A stretch of DNA of 64,000 nt from Marivirga lumbricoides (lineage in GTDB: Bacteria > Bacteroidota > Bacteroidia > Cytophagales > Cyclobacteriaceae). Location: the NCBI RefSeq assembly GCF_014636295.1, contig NZ_BMEC01000005.1, positions 248,001 to 312,000 on the forward strand, in the 5' to 3' direction. Shown here in pieces: positions 41,584 through 51,423 of the stretch. Numbering within the stretch: position 1 is the stretch's first letter; every line of letters begins with the position of its first letter. The notes beneath the pieces are model-generated. The model had not been told where the DNA came from and searched no databases. It saw only the letters and a program-made list of their open reading frames with translations. The position numbers and the translations under genes were made by a program.

Positions 41584-44500
41584 TTAAAATTGTGTTTTAA
41601 TACTGAAGCCGAAACTTCTGGTAGAAGGGTAGGACATATCATCCACACCGTACACTATATTTCTACCCTGTGAGGCATTAAGCTCAGGATCAACATGGGG
41701 ATTTTCAGTAAAGAGTAGTAAGTTACTGCCTATAAAGCCTAATTTTATACTCTGAAAGCCAATGCGCTCACATAGTCCCTTACTTAGGTTATAGTATAAG
41801 CTCAACTGCCTCAGCTTGATGTAAGAAGCATCATAAATAGAGCTCTCTTCGTTTCCTCGTGAAAAAATCCCGTTATAGTAGGAGTTAGCTGAAACTCTTG
41901 TGGTATTTTCAACATAATTTGGGTTTTCTGCTGTACCAATATTTACTATTCCATCTCCAATAATGCCTTCCTCACGACCTACCAGGGTTTCTTTCAAAAC
42001 ACCGGAAGTACTTCCCAGCGACCTGGTTCTGGAAGCAATAATTCCTCCATATCTAAAATCAAAAAGCACATTCATTACGATCTGTTTGTACGAAAACTCA
42101 TTGTTTAGTCCTACTGTGAAGTCAGGATTGTAATTACCGAGCAATCTCAACGTGCCATCAGTTACTGGCGCACCATTCCCATCATACACAGTTCTTCCAT
42201 CCACTTTTTTGAAGCCGGTACCATACATATCTCCTACAAGACCATCTTTTTTAGCAATATAAAACAGGGAGTTTGACCCTCCTGATCCCCCAAAAAAATC
42301 AGCACTGCCTGTTACAAATTGATCTACGCCCTCTGGCAATTCCACCACCTTGCTTCGGTAGATGGAATAATTTGCTGAAGCTTTCCATTTGAAGTCTGAC
42401 TTATTAATGATTAAGCCGCTAATAGAAGCTTCCAACCCTCTGGTTTGTACTTTTCCTCCATTTTCCAGTTTGTTAGCAAACCCTGTAGAAAGGGAAATAG
42501 GTCTTCCAATAATCTGATCAATACTCGTGTTTTGATAGACTGTAATATCAGTTTGAATTCTATCATTTAATAGCCAGATTTCTGCTCCTGCTTCGTAAGC
42601 ATTTAGTCTTTCCGGTCTTAAATTCAAATTTTTAAGTGTTCTTTGATTGGTTACCCTGAGCTTATCTCCATAACTTTGATTGAAAGCGAAAGTATTGAGG
42701 AGCTGGTAGGGTTCTGTATCGTTCCCTACACTTGCAGCACTAAGCCTTAACTTCATAAAGGTAAATGCATCAGGAAGTGATACCATATTAGACAAAATGT
42801 AGCTCAATCCTGCTGAATAATAGGCAAAAGAATTATTGTCTGCCGGCAAGGTGCTACTCCAGTCATTGCGGAGTGTCAAATCAAAATAGAGTGTATTTCT
42901 AAAACCAATGTTCCCGAATGCATACACACTGTTGATGCGTTTTTCATAGATTTCGTTGTTTCCTACTAAGGGTGCATTTGTGTTAGCCAGTGTATAAATA
43001 TTAGGAAGCGCTAGTTGAGTGGCTTCTGTAAATTTGTACTTTATAGATTGATCGAACCTATTAGCACCTAGCGAAATGTCATAAGTGAAATCATCATTTA
43101 TTCTGTCGGTATAGGAAAGCAGAAAATCGGTATTCATTTCATTATATATCACCTGATCTTCTCTGTAGCTTCCTGTGGGGTTAGCATTGGTACTCAAAGC
43201 CCTGCGAAAAGCACGATTATCAGTGTAAATATCAGCCCCTGTTCTCACACTTAACCGCAGTTTATCAGTAAGGTCATAATTGACAGAGGCATTCCCTAGT
43301 ATCCTGTTTTTATCGAAACTGTTAGTATTTTCAAACAGCGTTAAGTAGGGGTTATTTACCCAGGCATAATTATAATTAAACTGAGTCAAACCTTCTTGCC
43401 CGGCCTGCCAATAATTCTTCAATGGTTCAAAATCAGTTTGTCGCTGTGTCCAGTTAAATCCATACATCACATTTTCATAGCCATATCCTAAATTCGGCCT
43501 GTTTTTGCTACGTGTATTAATATAGTTAAGGTAAGTGTTTACACTTAGTTTATCCGTTAATTGCTGATCCAGGCTAATAGCAACACCATCTCTGTTGAGA
43601 TCTGTGTTTGGTAGAATTCCTTCGTTTCTCAAATTGCTATAGGCCAATCTGATATTGCCTTTATCTCCTACAGAATTTACAGCGATGTTATGTTGGGAGG
43701 TAATTCCCGTTTCAAAGAAGTTGCGGATATTGTCAGGTCGGGATACCCATGGTGTGGCGGTAATGTCATTCAATGTGCCGTCAGCTCTGGTTCTGGCGAT
43801 TACATCTCCACCTCTTACAGGATTGCCATTAATATCAGTAGAAGGCCCGTCAAATTGTTTAATCAAAGTGCCTTGATCCAATCTCGGTCCATAACTGTAA
43901 ATACCAGCAGTTCCATCTAAAGCACCCAAACCTGTATTAAATTCAAAATCCCCAATTCCACCTCCATACTCATTCTGGTATTCCGGCAGTGTTAAGAGAG
44001 TTTCAAAAGTTAGCGTACTACTGGTTGTAATTCCTAAGCCTTTATGCGCTTTTCCTCTCTTTGTTGTAATTAAAACTACTCCATTAGCAGCTCTTGACCC
44101 ATAAAGTGCAGCAGAGCCTGCCCCTTTAAGTATAGAAATTGAGGCAATATTATCAGGGTCAATTTCTGCTCCCCCGTTGCCATAATCTACTTCCTGTAAA
44201 GAGCCATTATTTACTAAATCACTTGTGATTTGCTCATTGCTAATAGGTACTCCATCCACAACAAATAATGGTTGGTTGGTACCAGTGAGTGAATTTTCAC
44301 CTCTGATGATAATTCTGGAGGAAGAGCCCACGCCTGATGATCCGTTGGTGACCTGTACTCCGGCTACCTGGCCTGCTAAACTGTTGACCATATTGGTCAT
44401 GGGTACATCAGTGAGCTGCCTGCTATCAACTTTTGCTATAGAAGAGGAGAGCGATTGCTTTTCTCTTTCTATTCCCAGCGCTGTTACTACAACTTCATTG

Positions 44501-44799
44501 AGTTGCTGAAGGTCCTGTTCTAACTGAACATCTAAAATTGAGCGCTGCCCTACATTTATTTCCTGAGTTTTCATGCCAATAAATGAAAATACTAAAATGG
44601 TATTTTCGGAGGGCACGGAAATCTTGTATTCACCATCAATTGAACTATTAGTCCCTTTGTTGGTGTCTTTTATTTGCACATTTACTCCCGGCAGTGGCTC
44701 ACCCGATTGTGCATCGGTTATTTTACCACTAATGGTCTGCTCCTGCGCTACGGCTGCAAAAAGCACCAATTGTAATAATGATAGTAAAATTATCTTCAT
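41584..44799 (-). CDS. SusC/RagA-type TonB-linked outer-membrane protein
   Basis: A 1071-residue TonB-dependent transporter. It has a signal peptide, a carboxypeptidase-regulatory-like domain (about residues 22-105, ISGKITDAQSGEPLPGVNVQ), a plug with NSLAGQVAGVQVTNG and GSAALYGSRAANGVVLITTK, and a long beta-barrel ending SIKTQF with the final aromatic residue. The start overlaps the stop of the radical SAM gene by 4 bp (ATGA), showing translational coupling with a metabolic operon, which is unusual for a pure glycan-uptake pair. It works with the SusD lipoprotein next to it. Confidence 0.94.
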   Translation of the reverse strand: MKIILLSLLQLVLFAAVAQEQTISGKITDAQSGEPLPGVNVQIKDTNKGTNSSIDGEYKISVPSENTILVFSFIGMKTQEINVGQRSILDVQLEQDLQQLNEVVVTALGIEREKQSLSSSIAKVDSRQLTDVPMTNMVNSLAGQVAGVQVTNGSSGVGSSSRIIIRGENSLTGTNQPLFVVDGVPISNEQITSDLVNNGSLQEVDYGNGGAEIDPDNIASISILKGAGSAALYGSRAANGVVLITTKRGKAHKGLGITTSSTLTFETLLTLPEYQNEYGGGIGDFEFNTGLGALDGTAGIYSYGPRLDQGTLIKQFDGPSTDINGNPVRGGDVIARTRADGTLNDITATPWVSRPDNIRNFFETGITSQHNIAVNSVGDKGNIRLAYSNLRNEGILPNTDLNRDGVAISLDQQLTDKLSVNTYLNYINTRSKNRPNLGYGYENVMYGFNWTQRQTDFEPLKNYWQAGQEGLTQFNYNYAWVNNPYLTLFENTNSFDKNRILGNASVNYDLTDKLRLSVRTGADIYTDNRAFRRALSTNANPTGSYREDQVIYNEMNTDFLLSYTDRINDDFTYDISLGANRFDQSIKYKFTEATQLALPNIYTLANTNAPLVGNNEIYEKRINSVYAFGNIGFRNTLYFDLTLRNDWSSTLPADNNSFAYYSAGLSYILSNMVSLPDAFTFMKLRLSAASVGNDTEPYQLLNTFAFNQSYGDKLRVTNQRTLKNLNLRPERLNAYEAGAEIWLLNDRIQTDITVYQNTSIDQIIGRPISLSTGFANKLENGGKVQTRGLEASISGLIINKSDFKWKASANYSIYRSKVVELPEGVDQFVTGSADFFGGSGGSNSLFYIAKKDGLVGDMYGTGFKKVDGRTVYDGNGAPVTDGTLRLLGNYNPDFTVGLNNEFSYKQIVMNVLFDFRYGGIIASRTRSLGSTSGVLKETLVGREEGIIGDGIVNIGTAENPNYVENTTRVSANSYYNGIFSRGNEESSIYDASYIKLRQLSLYYNLSKGLCERIGFQSIKLGFIGSNLLLFTENPHVDPELNASQGRNIVYGVDDMSYPSTRSFGFSIKTQF

Positions 44800-45773
44800 C
44801 TGGTTATTGTATTGTTTTGATTGTTCATATTGATTCCATTGGCTTTTTGAGTAGCCATGTCATAATGTTTGGTGAAAAACTCATCACACCAGAGACATAC
44901 ATTTTTTAATTCCTTCGCCCTTTTTCTGCCATATTCTTCAGAGATGCCTATGCTTTCTCCAATCGCATAGATATTGCCCTGATTGAGCTTCTTCATGATC
45001 TCATGCTTACTCATTTTTTGCACTATGTCTGCTATTTTTTCTTTTCGCGCATCACCCATTGGCGTTACCGTTCCAGGGCAGCAGGGATTTACTTTCCACA
45101 GCTGAATAGATAATTCCTGAATAATATCTTCCTTCGGTGGTTCCATAAATCCAATCGCACCCGAATGAATGGCACAGAAATTATGTTCACCATCTTGTTT
45201 CCATATATTATGTTCCATCGCTCGTCCTCTAGCCCAGTTGCCTCCCAACCACATCTCTTCATTGGCACCAAAAAAACTATAGGTCAAATTTGTCTTTCTT
45301 TTTAAGGCTTCAGTTTTGGAGGTTGTAGGCTGACCAGCTTTCAAAGAAATACCTTGTGATTCGAACAATTCCGCTAATGCATCCTTTCTTTCTCCTTGTT
45401 TTTTATGGTATCTGTCAATACTGGCGATAGAAAAATGATTCACTCCCAGCTTCATCAATTTTTGCAATATCTCTACTGTTAACAAGTCGCCATTGAACTG
45501 AAGTGCTACATTAATATTTCCGGAATATTTTACTTGTACTGCTTCCAGAATGGAGTAGAGGAGTTGCTTTTCTGCTAAGGGTTCGCCTCCACTTAAGATC
45601 AATTTTTGCAGGCCATTTGGTAAATTTTCTACGATGGCCAGGCAGTCATCCTTGGAAATTCTTTCTCCCTTTGGTCCGGAATTGTTGTAGCAATGGATAC
45701 ATTGGTCATTGCAGAGCTGTGTAAAAGCCCAGTATATCTGGTAGTAGTCAGTATAGTCTTTTGATTCATTCAT
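44796..45773 (-). CDS. Radical SAM protein of the uptake/salvage operon
   Basis: A 325-residue radical SAM enzyme. The cluster motif is CNDQCIHC (Cys-x3-Cys-x2-Cys, about residues 17-24), followed by LILSGGEPL, the SAM-binding GGE motif. In the C-terminal half, NPCCPGTVTPMGD and CLWCDEFF contain further Cys residues that may hold an auxiliary cluster. It starts 4 bp after the phosphotransferase and overlaps susC by 4 bp. The substrate is unknown; the operon suggests a step on the imported compound or peptide modification. It does not look like a known maturase family. Confidence 0.85.
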   Translation of the reverse strand: MNESKDYTDYYQIYWAFTQLCNDQCIHCYNNSGPKGERISKDDCLAIVENLPNGLQKLILSGGEPLAEKQLLYSILEAVQVKYSGNINVALQFNGDLLTVEILQKLMKLGVNHFSIASIDRYHKKQGERKDALAELFESQGISLKAGQPTTSKTEALKRKTNLTYSFFGANEEMWLGGNWARGRAMEHNIWKQDGEHNFCAIHSGAIGFMEPPKEDIIQELSIQLWKVNPCCPGTVTPMGDARKEKIADIVQKMSKHEIMKKLNQGNIYAIGESIGISEEYGRKRAKELKNVCLWCDEFFTKHYDMATQKANGINMNNQNNTITR

Positions 45774-45777
45774 CCTG

Positions 45778-46767
45778 TTAATATTTGGTGATTATCATTG
45801 CCGCTCTTTCTACCAATGCTTCTCTTTTTTGCAAAGAGAGGCTTAAAGGTAATTGAGCAAGTCCCAGAATTCTTCTGAGTATTTCAACTGACATGTATTT
45901 CATCATCACAATATCATCGAAAGGGGCTTTTTCTTTATAGAGATCCATTGCCATTTTAATAAAGTTGTGGGGTTGCTCTGCCATATATAAATGCGCTAAA
46001 CAAACTCCTATTTCAAACTCAGGAATACCAAAATAGCAGAACTCAGGGTCAATAATCTTTAGTCCGGAGGTGGTTTTAAGCCAGCTTCCGGGAAAGTAAT
46101 CGCCATGCAATAGATGTTTTCCGTCAGCCAGGTACTTATCTCCCAATTCACTTACAGCAGCCTTTAACTCAGCATCAAGCTTCACTTTTCTTCCCACAGT
46201 AGCTAAACCCGGTAAAATATCTTCCAGGTTGATACCATTATTTTCCTCATAAGGAAATTTAAAGATATGCTCATGATTCAATGCGCGCATGTCCTTATTA
46301 TGAATAGGCTCCTGAACATTTTCAATAGTAAATGACGTATGAAGATCAGCCATAAAATAGATGATCTCCTTCAATTCTGACTCAGAAATGACCTTACCTT
46401 CCTTGTAGAGAAAAGTATAGTCACTACTTTCGCCCAGGTCTTCCATAAGCATTATATGGTTTTCCTCATCCACTTTTAAAATGTCGGGCGTTTTGCTATT
46501 TAAGCCCTCGTTGTTTTTAACAATTTGGTAAAACTCGGCTTCACGCAAAACCCTTTGACCCGGAGCAGCCACCTGAGGATATTTTTCAACATAGTCTCTG
46601 CTTTGTTTGAGAATAAATGTGCGGGAATTGGTGATTACACGTAAGGTGAAATTCATGTTGCCTTCTCCCGGCTTTTCTACGTTCTGCACTTTTTCATCTG
46701 AAGATAGAAATGAAATTTCTGTCAGGTATTTTTCTATTATTTCTTTTTCAGCTTTTAGAGTAATCAT
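45778..46767 (-). CDS. Methylthioribose-kinase-like phosphotransferase
   Basis: A 329-residue kinase of the APH/choline-kinase fold, closest by motif to 5-methylthioribose kinase. It has GEGNMNFTLRV (nucleotide loop), FILKQSRDYVEKYP, RVLREAEFYQIV, the catalytic LLHGDYFPGSWL and the metal-binding IIDPEFCYFG. The expected reaction is ATP-dependent phosphorylation of a ribose-type sugar. A nucleoside hydrolase gene lies upstream in the same operon (47 bp), which would release exactly such a sugar. True specificity is inferred and could differ from methylthioribose. Confidence 0.75.
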   Translation of the reverse strand: MITLKAEKEIIEKYLTEISFLSSDEKVQNVEKPGEGNMNFTLRVITNSRTFILKQSRDYVEKYPQVAAPGQRVLREAEFYQIVKNNEGLNSKTPDILKVDEENHIMLMEDLGESSDYTFLYKEGKVISESELKEIIYFMADLHTSFTIENVQEPIHNKDMRALNHEHIFKFPYEENNGINLEDILPGLATVGRKVKLDAELKAAVSELGDKYLADGKHLLHGDYFPGSWLKTTSGLKIIDPEFCYFGIPEFEIGVCLAHLYMAEQPHNFIKMAMDLYKEKAPFDDIVMMKYMSVEILRRILGLAQLPLSLSLQKREALVERAAMIITKY

Positions 46768-46814
46768 GGTTTTTATTTGTTTGAGGTTGATTTTGTAGTT
46801 TTACTATTAGGTGG

Positions 46815-47729
46815 TTATAGTAGGCTTTTGATTAGCTTTTCATGATAATCAGCAACCACATCATAACAATAATTGATAGGGTAGCCAGCTCCTTTATCGC
46901 AAAGCAGGTATTGTTTAAATACCATTTTGTCATTTTCCGGGATCATATCATTCTGATGGATTTCAAGTCTGGTATTTAAAGGTTCAACTTTTAAATCTTC
47001 AGGGGCTATAATATAGTGGCTGGCCAGAACATCAAAAGGATTAAAGCCTTCTGCTCCCTGCTTAATCCATTGCTCAAGCCAGGGCTTCGATGCTTCAGCT
47101 AACCATTCATTTACCGGATCGCCATTTTTTAATCTTTTTAGGTCTGCATCCTTAAGCCATACTTTATTCGAAATTTCAAAAGGACAAAGTGTCACTTTAA
47201 TTTTTGCCTCGAACATAATTCTGAAAGCGTTATTATCCAAGTCAAAATTCAGGTCCGGAGCGTGGTTTCCCTGGGTGCCGATTTCAAAATAATCAGTAGC
47301 CTTCCTTCTTCCGGCCACTAGTACAACATCTTCAATTTGCGGGGCTAATTCAGGATATTTGAGCAAAAGAATTCCAACATTAGTAGCCGGGCCAATGGCC
47401 ATAATGATCAGTTTTTCTTTTTTGAGGGCTGCGGCAAGTGCCTCCACGGCTTCATTGGTTTCAATATTTGCAAGCACCAGAGCTTCTCCTGCGCCTTTGT
47501 AAACAGGTATTTTTCCTCCTGCAAATTCCTTACTCATTTTCTGAGATAGTGCATATGCATTTTCAATACTGGTGTTTCCAAAAACAGCACTTATTCCTTT
47601 TATATTGATGTTGTGGGCTTTCATTAATTGTAATACGGCATAGCCATCGTCCACATCGCAATAGCCTTCTCTGGCATGTCTTTTCATTCCTACCGAGAGG
47701 TCAGTATCTATCCACACTTGCTTGATCAT
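46815..47729 (-). CDS. Inosine/uridine-preferring-type nucleoside hydrolase
   Basis: A 304-residue nucleoside hydrolase that splits the N-glycosidic bond of ribonucleosides. The Ca-binding N-terminal motif is DTD...DVDDG, but with about 13 extra residues (LSVGMKRHAREGYC) between the Asp groups compared with the usual DxDxxxDD. It also has ISAVFGNTSIENA, MAIGPATNVGILL, VLVAGRR and LNFDLDNNAFRIMF. A cytosolic protein with no signal peptide. With the transporter and kinase around it, it points to salvage of an imported nucleoside. The insertion may mark a subfamily with a different substrate. Confidence 0.85.
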   Translation of the reverse strand: MIKQVWIDTDLSVGMKRHAREGYCDVDDGYAVLQLMKAHNINIKGISAVFGNTSIENAYALSQKMSKEFAGGKIPVYKGAGEALVLANIETNEAVEALAAALKKEKLIIMAIGPATNVGILLLKYPELAPQIEDVVLVAGRRKATDYFEIGTQGNHAPDLNFDLDNNAFRIMFEAKIKVTLCPFEISNKVWLKDADLKRLKNGDPVNEWLAEASKPWLEQWIKQGAEGFNPFDVLASHYIIAPEDLKVEPLNTRLEIHQNDMIPENDKMVFKQYLLCDKGAGYPINYCYDVVADYHEKLIKSLL

Positions 47730-47735
47730 ATCTGT

Positions 47736-48515
47736 TTATTCAGTTTCGTTTTTAATTTTTACTTCTTCATTCATCGGCTCATTTTCTTTCTTTGTATTTA
47801 AACTATCCCAGAAAGAAATTTCATTTTGTACACCTGTCATGGGGTCGTTGATGAAGGAATCCCGATCCTTATAAACTTTGAGGTTCCCTTTTTCCATGTA
47901 ACCAATTTCATCGCCCATCAAAATAGCTTCTTTTAAATCGTGCGTTACAAACAGAGAAGTGATGCTGAATTCTTCAGCCAATTTTTTAAATAGCAATTGC
48001 ATTCTGGTTCTTGTACCTGCATCAAGGCTGCCAAATGGTTCATCCAGTAATAAAAGTGAAGGATTGGTGATGATAGCTCTTCCAAATGAAACACGCTGCC
48101 TTTGCCCGCCGGAAAGTTGATGCGGCATCTTGTCAGCTTGCCCCTCCAGTTCCAGCCGCTGAATCATGGTGTTCACTTTTTCAGCGATTATATTTTTATC
48201 TACCTTCTTTATTCTCAATCCGAAAGCTATATTTTCAAATACTGTTAAATGGGGAAATAATAAATCTTCCTGATAGAGGTAAACTATCCCTCTTTTTTCA
48301 GGAGCTTGTTCATTAATGCGGAGGCTGTTTAACAAAATATCGCCTGAATCCGGAGACTCAAGCCCTGCAATAATTTTTAGCATGGTGGTTTTGCCGCAGC
48401 CGGACTTTCCCAGAATGCTCAGGGTTTTATGTGCTTCCAGGGTGAAGTTGAGCAAGCTGATAACCTGCTCTTTATGAAATGCTTTTTTAATATTTTTTAC
48501 CTCAAGAAACATCAA
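47736..48515 (-). CDS. ABC importer ATP-binding protein (YnjD/ThiQ-like)
   Basis: A 259-residue ABC ATPase. Walker A is GKSGCGKTTM, the Q-loop lies in VYLYQEDLLFPH, the signature is LSGGQRQRVSFGRA, and Walker B is LLLLDEPFGSLD followed by the switch His in FVTHDLKEA. The gene overlaps the second permease gene by 4 bp. It powers import by the two permeases at 49285 and 50129. A short charged tail follows the ATPase domain. Confidence 0.92.
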   Translation of the reverse strand: MMFLEVKNIKKAFHKEQVISLLNFTLEAHKTLSILGKSGCGKTTMLKIIAGLESPDSGDILLNSLRINEQAPEKRGIVYLYQEDLLFPHLTVFENIAFGLRIKKVDKNIIAEKVNTMIQRLELEGQADKMPHQLSGGQRQRVSFGRAIITNPSLLLLDEPFGSLDAGTRTRMQLLFKKLAEEFSITSLFVTHDLKEAILMGDEIGYMEKGNLKVYKDRDSFINDPMTGVQNEISFWDSLNTKKENEPMNEEVKIKNETE

Positions 48516-49285
48516 ATTAGTTTATTAAATACATATTTTTTATTGATATAAAGCAGTAAGACAGGTGGGAAAATAAGCAGGCAACAGCTTAACGCCCCAA
48601 AGAAAAAGTTTGATTCTTTGATGAAAAGAAATACTTTAATAGTTAAAGTCTGTACTTTTCCTACTCCAATAATTGATGTGAGTCCATACTCAAACCAGGA
48701 AATAAGGAAGGTTTGAAAGAAACAGATCAAAAGCATGCCACCAGCCATTGGAAATAGCACCTTACTGAAGCTCTGCCATTGGGAACCTCCCAGGGTACTT
48801 ACTAAATTTTCAAAGCTTTTAGTTCGGTTTCCCCAAAAGCTGCTAAAAAATATAAGGGCATAAGGAAAAGCTATCATAAATTGTGCAAGCACTACACCTG
48901 TTGCTGTGCCAAATAGACCGATCTTAAGGAAAAAATAGCTTAAGCATGCACCAAATACTACAGGAGCAAGTATGTAGGGAAAGTAGGTGAGCAATGTTAG
49001 CGTATGCTTTTTGGAGTGATAGGATACCGTTCTGCTCAATATAAACCCACTCAAGGTAGAAATAGTAGCTACTGAAAGTGAAATGATTATAGAAAGGGTT
49101 AAACTTCCTAAAAGACCGTTTTCTGAACCTACAACCATTTGCCAGTTTCGGCTACCAAAGTAGGAGGGAAGCAGGTTAGGAAATTGCCAATCTGAAGCAA
49201 AGGAGAGTAGCACTAAATAGACAAATGGAAATATGATGAGTATTACCAGCAGTGATAATATGTAGGGTTTCCAACTAAGCTTCAT
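48512..49285 (-). CDS. ABC importer permease, second subunit
   Basis: A 257-residue inner-membrane permease with about six membrane helices. A coupling EAA-like loop lies near ENLVSTLGGSQWQSFSKVLF. It belongs to the ThiP/YnjC-type (binding-protein-dependent) permease group; here the two halves found fused in YnjC are separate genes. It overlaps the upstream permease by 11 bp and the ATPase by 4 bp. The substrate is not known. Confidence 0.88.
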   Translation of the reverse strand: MKLSWKPYILSLLVILIIFPFVYLVLLSFASDWQFPNLLPSYFGSRNWQMVVGSENGLLGSLTLSIIISLSVATISTLSGFILSRTVSYHSKKHTLTLLTYFPYILAPVVFGACLSYFFLKIGLFGTATGVVLAQFMIAFPYALIFFSSFWGNRTKSFENLVSTLGGSQWQSFSKVLFPMAGGMLLICFFQTFLISWFEYGLTSIIGVGKVQTLTIKVFLFIKESNFFFGALSCCLLIFPPVLLLYINKKYVFNKLI

Positions 49286-50129
49286 GTGCTATTCTTTTTC
49301 TTTTGCTAAATAAGATAACAGCAGCCACAGAAACTGTGACAGTATAAATTACTGCAGCTACATACCCTTCTGAAATTTTACTTAAATCATATTGCTTCAA
49401 TTCTCTGATGATCAATACTGAGAGCATTTGTGGTGACTCCTGTCCCAGAATAAGAGGTATTTCATAAGCACCTAATAAGAAAATGAAATATAACACGATT
49501 AGTACCCAGGTCTTATGTAATATTACCGGCAAGCTGATTCTCCAAAGCACCTGGTTTGGCTTCGCTCCCAATGAAGCTGATAATTCTGAAAGCTCCTGGA
49601 TGCGCTCATTTTTATATACATTTAAAAATAACAGGAGAAAGAAGGGAACTACCACTGTTATAAAAGTGATGATGATGCCAATGGCCATCTGGTCATTTAC
49701 CAGATCAGGGAAGAAACGTGCTTCTTGTATCCAGCCAAACTGGTAAGCAATTCTGGAGAAAAAGCCACTTTTGGAAAGTAGCTGATAGGTGAAAAAAGCT
49801 GCAACCACCCCCGGAATAGCGAGTGGTAAATAAATGATGTAGGAAAGAAATTTTTTATCAAGCTCCTTTCGAAACTTCAAGGTAAGCCAGAGTGCTGTGC
49901 TTACTGAAATAATTACTGATAGGGCTGCAATGAGCGCACTATAGGCAAATGACTTGAAAAATTCCCCTGAGGTAATTACTGTTTCCCAGAACTGAGTAGT
50001 GAATCCTGTATTTACTACGCCTACTATACCAAAACTGTAGAGCAGCGCATAAATAAAGGCAGCAGCAAAAGGTACTACTCCTACAAGGATAAAAAATGCA
50101 ATCGATATGGTGCTTCTTTTCCTTTTCAA
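49275..50129 (-). CDS. ABC importer permease, first subunit
   Basis: A 284-residue inner-membrane permease with about six helices (ISIAFFILVGVVPFAAAFIY first). The EAA-like loop is ELSASLGAKPNQVLWRISLP, typical of binding-protein-dependent importers. It is the N-half equivalent of YnjC. It starts 1 bp from the binding-protein stop and overlaps the second permease gene, so all importer genes form one unit. Confidence 0.88.
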   Translation of the reverse strand: MKRKRSTISIAFFILVGVVPFAAAFIYALLYSFGIVGVVNTGFTTQFWETVITSGEFFKSFAYSALIAALSVIISVSTALWLTLKFRKELDKKFLSYIIYLPLAIPGVVAAFFTYQLLSKSGFFSRIAYQFGWIQEARFFPDLVNDQMAIGIIITFITVVVPFFLLLFLNVYKNERIQELSELSASLGAKPNQVLWRISLPVILHKTWVLIVLYFIFLLGAYEIPLILGQESPQMLSVLIIRELKQYDLSKISEGYVAAVIYTVTVSVAAVILFSKRKRIAHEA

Positions 50130-51353
50130 TTATTTCTCGATTACCTCGGTTCTAAACTCTTCATACAGCCTGATCATGTATTCAGGAGCTGGTTCGGGAA
50201 TATCTTTTCCATCTAAATCAGCCATTTTAACGCCATATTTTCTATCGGGCACAGATTCAAACTTTTCTTTCCAATCTTTAGGTAGTTTCTCTACAGTTAG
50301 GATGGTATTGGCATTCATTCCTTCAGGATCCATCTTTTTAAATTGCGCTTCAGGGCTAAGCAGAAAATTGATTACCTGAAGTGCACCTGCTTTATTGCCT
50401 GAGTTATAAGGTATACCTAAATAATTAGCATTGCGAATAGTTCCGTTGTCCCACGCATAAACTCTTGTGCTGGTAGGGAAGAGGCCCTGCAGGACTTTAT
50501 CTTCTATACCTCCTTCTCCATATCCGTAACCTAACCATAGTTCACCATTAGCAAACATCTGATCCATTTTGGTAGCTTCTTTAGGAAATGTTGTCCCTTG
50601 CTTCCAGAAGTAGGGCTTTATTCTATTGATGTAATCCCATAGCTGATCAGAGAGTTTTTCATATTTTTCCTCTGAAAAAGGCCCGTTAAGCCCTTTTGGA
50701 GAGCCACTAATTTCTGCCAAAAAACATTTTAGCAAGGTCATGCCGGAAAAATCATTTGAAATAGTGAAGGTTCCAGGATGCTCTTTTACGTAGGCTTCCA
50801 GCTCTTGCAGGTTTTTAGGTGGATAGGCTACCTTGGCCGAGTCATACACCATGGCAAACTGACTGATACTCCAGGGTGCTTCCATACCATTTACAGGTTG
50901 CTGAAAATCAGTTTCAATGTAAGGGTCATTAAAATCAATGTATTCTGAATTGGGCAGTTTTTTCACAAATGGACCCCAAAGTCCCTTAATCTGGTTTAAC
51001 TGGAAAAATGTTTCTCCATTTATCCATACAATATCTACCTGGCCTCTGTTTACATCAGCCTGTTTTTCGCTCATGATCAACTGCACTATTTCTGCACCTT
51101 GTCCCCCGGAAATTTTAAGGTCAATGTTGTATTTTTCTTTTACTGATGGTACCACATAATTATTAATATAATTATTGATTTCAGGGCTTCCCTGCCACAT
51201 CATAAAATTAACTGTTGTGCCTGCGGTACTATCAGTTATTTCTTCCCAGGATTGTGCTAAAAGGTCTGGTTGATCTTCGGAAGTATTGTTCTGGCAACTC
51301 GAAAAAGCACATAAAGCCACTATAAATGGCACTAAAAAATTCAATTTTAACAT
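50130..51353 (-). CDS. ABC substrate-binding lipoprotein (YnjB-like)
   Basis: A 407-residue lipoprotein (PFIVALCAFSSCQNN, Cys20). It matches the YnjB family by NFMMWQGSPEINNYINNYVV, GQVDIVWINGETFFQLNQIK, GLWGPFVKKLPN and EAPWSISQFAMVYD. It should sit on the inner membrane and hand ligand to the two permeases. The substrate of YnjBCD systems is not established. With a nucleoside hydrolase and a sugar kinase downstream, a nucleoside-type ligand is a reasonable guess. Confidence 0.88.
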   Translation of the reverse strand: MLKLNFLVPFIVALCAFSSCQNNTSEDQPDLLAQSWEEITDSTAGTTVNFMMWQGSPEINNYINNYVVPSVKEKYNIDLKISGGQGAEIVQLIMSEKQADVNRGQVDIVWINGETFFQLNQIKGLWGPFVKKLPNSEYIDFNDPYIETDFQQPVNGMEAPWSISQFAMVYDSAKVAYPPKNLQELEAYVKEHPGTFTISNDFSGMTLLKCFLAEISGSPKGLNGPFSEEKYEKLSDQLWDYINRIKPYFWKQGTTFPKEATKMDQMFANGELWLGYGYGEGGIEDKVLQGLFPTSTRVYAWDNGTIRNANYLGIPYNSGNKAGALQVINFLLSPEAQFKKMDPEGMNANTILTVEKLPKDWKEKFESVPDRKYGVKMADLDGKDIPEPAPEYMIRLYEEFRTEVIEK

Positions 51354-51423
51354 AGTATGATAATCTGAAAACTAAAAGAATAAAGAAGCTTGCTGAGCCT
51401 CTTCTATGGCATAAAATGGAAGG

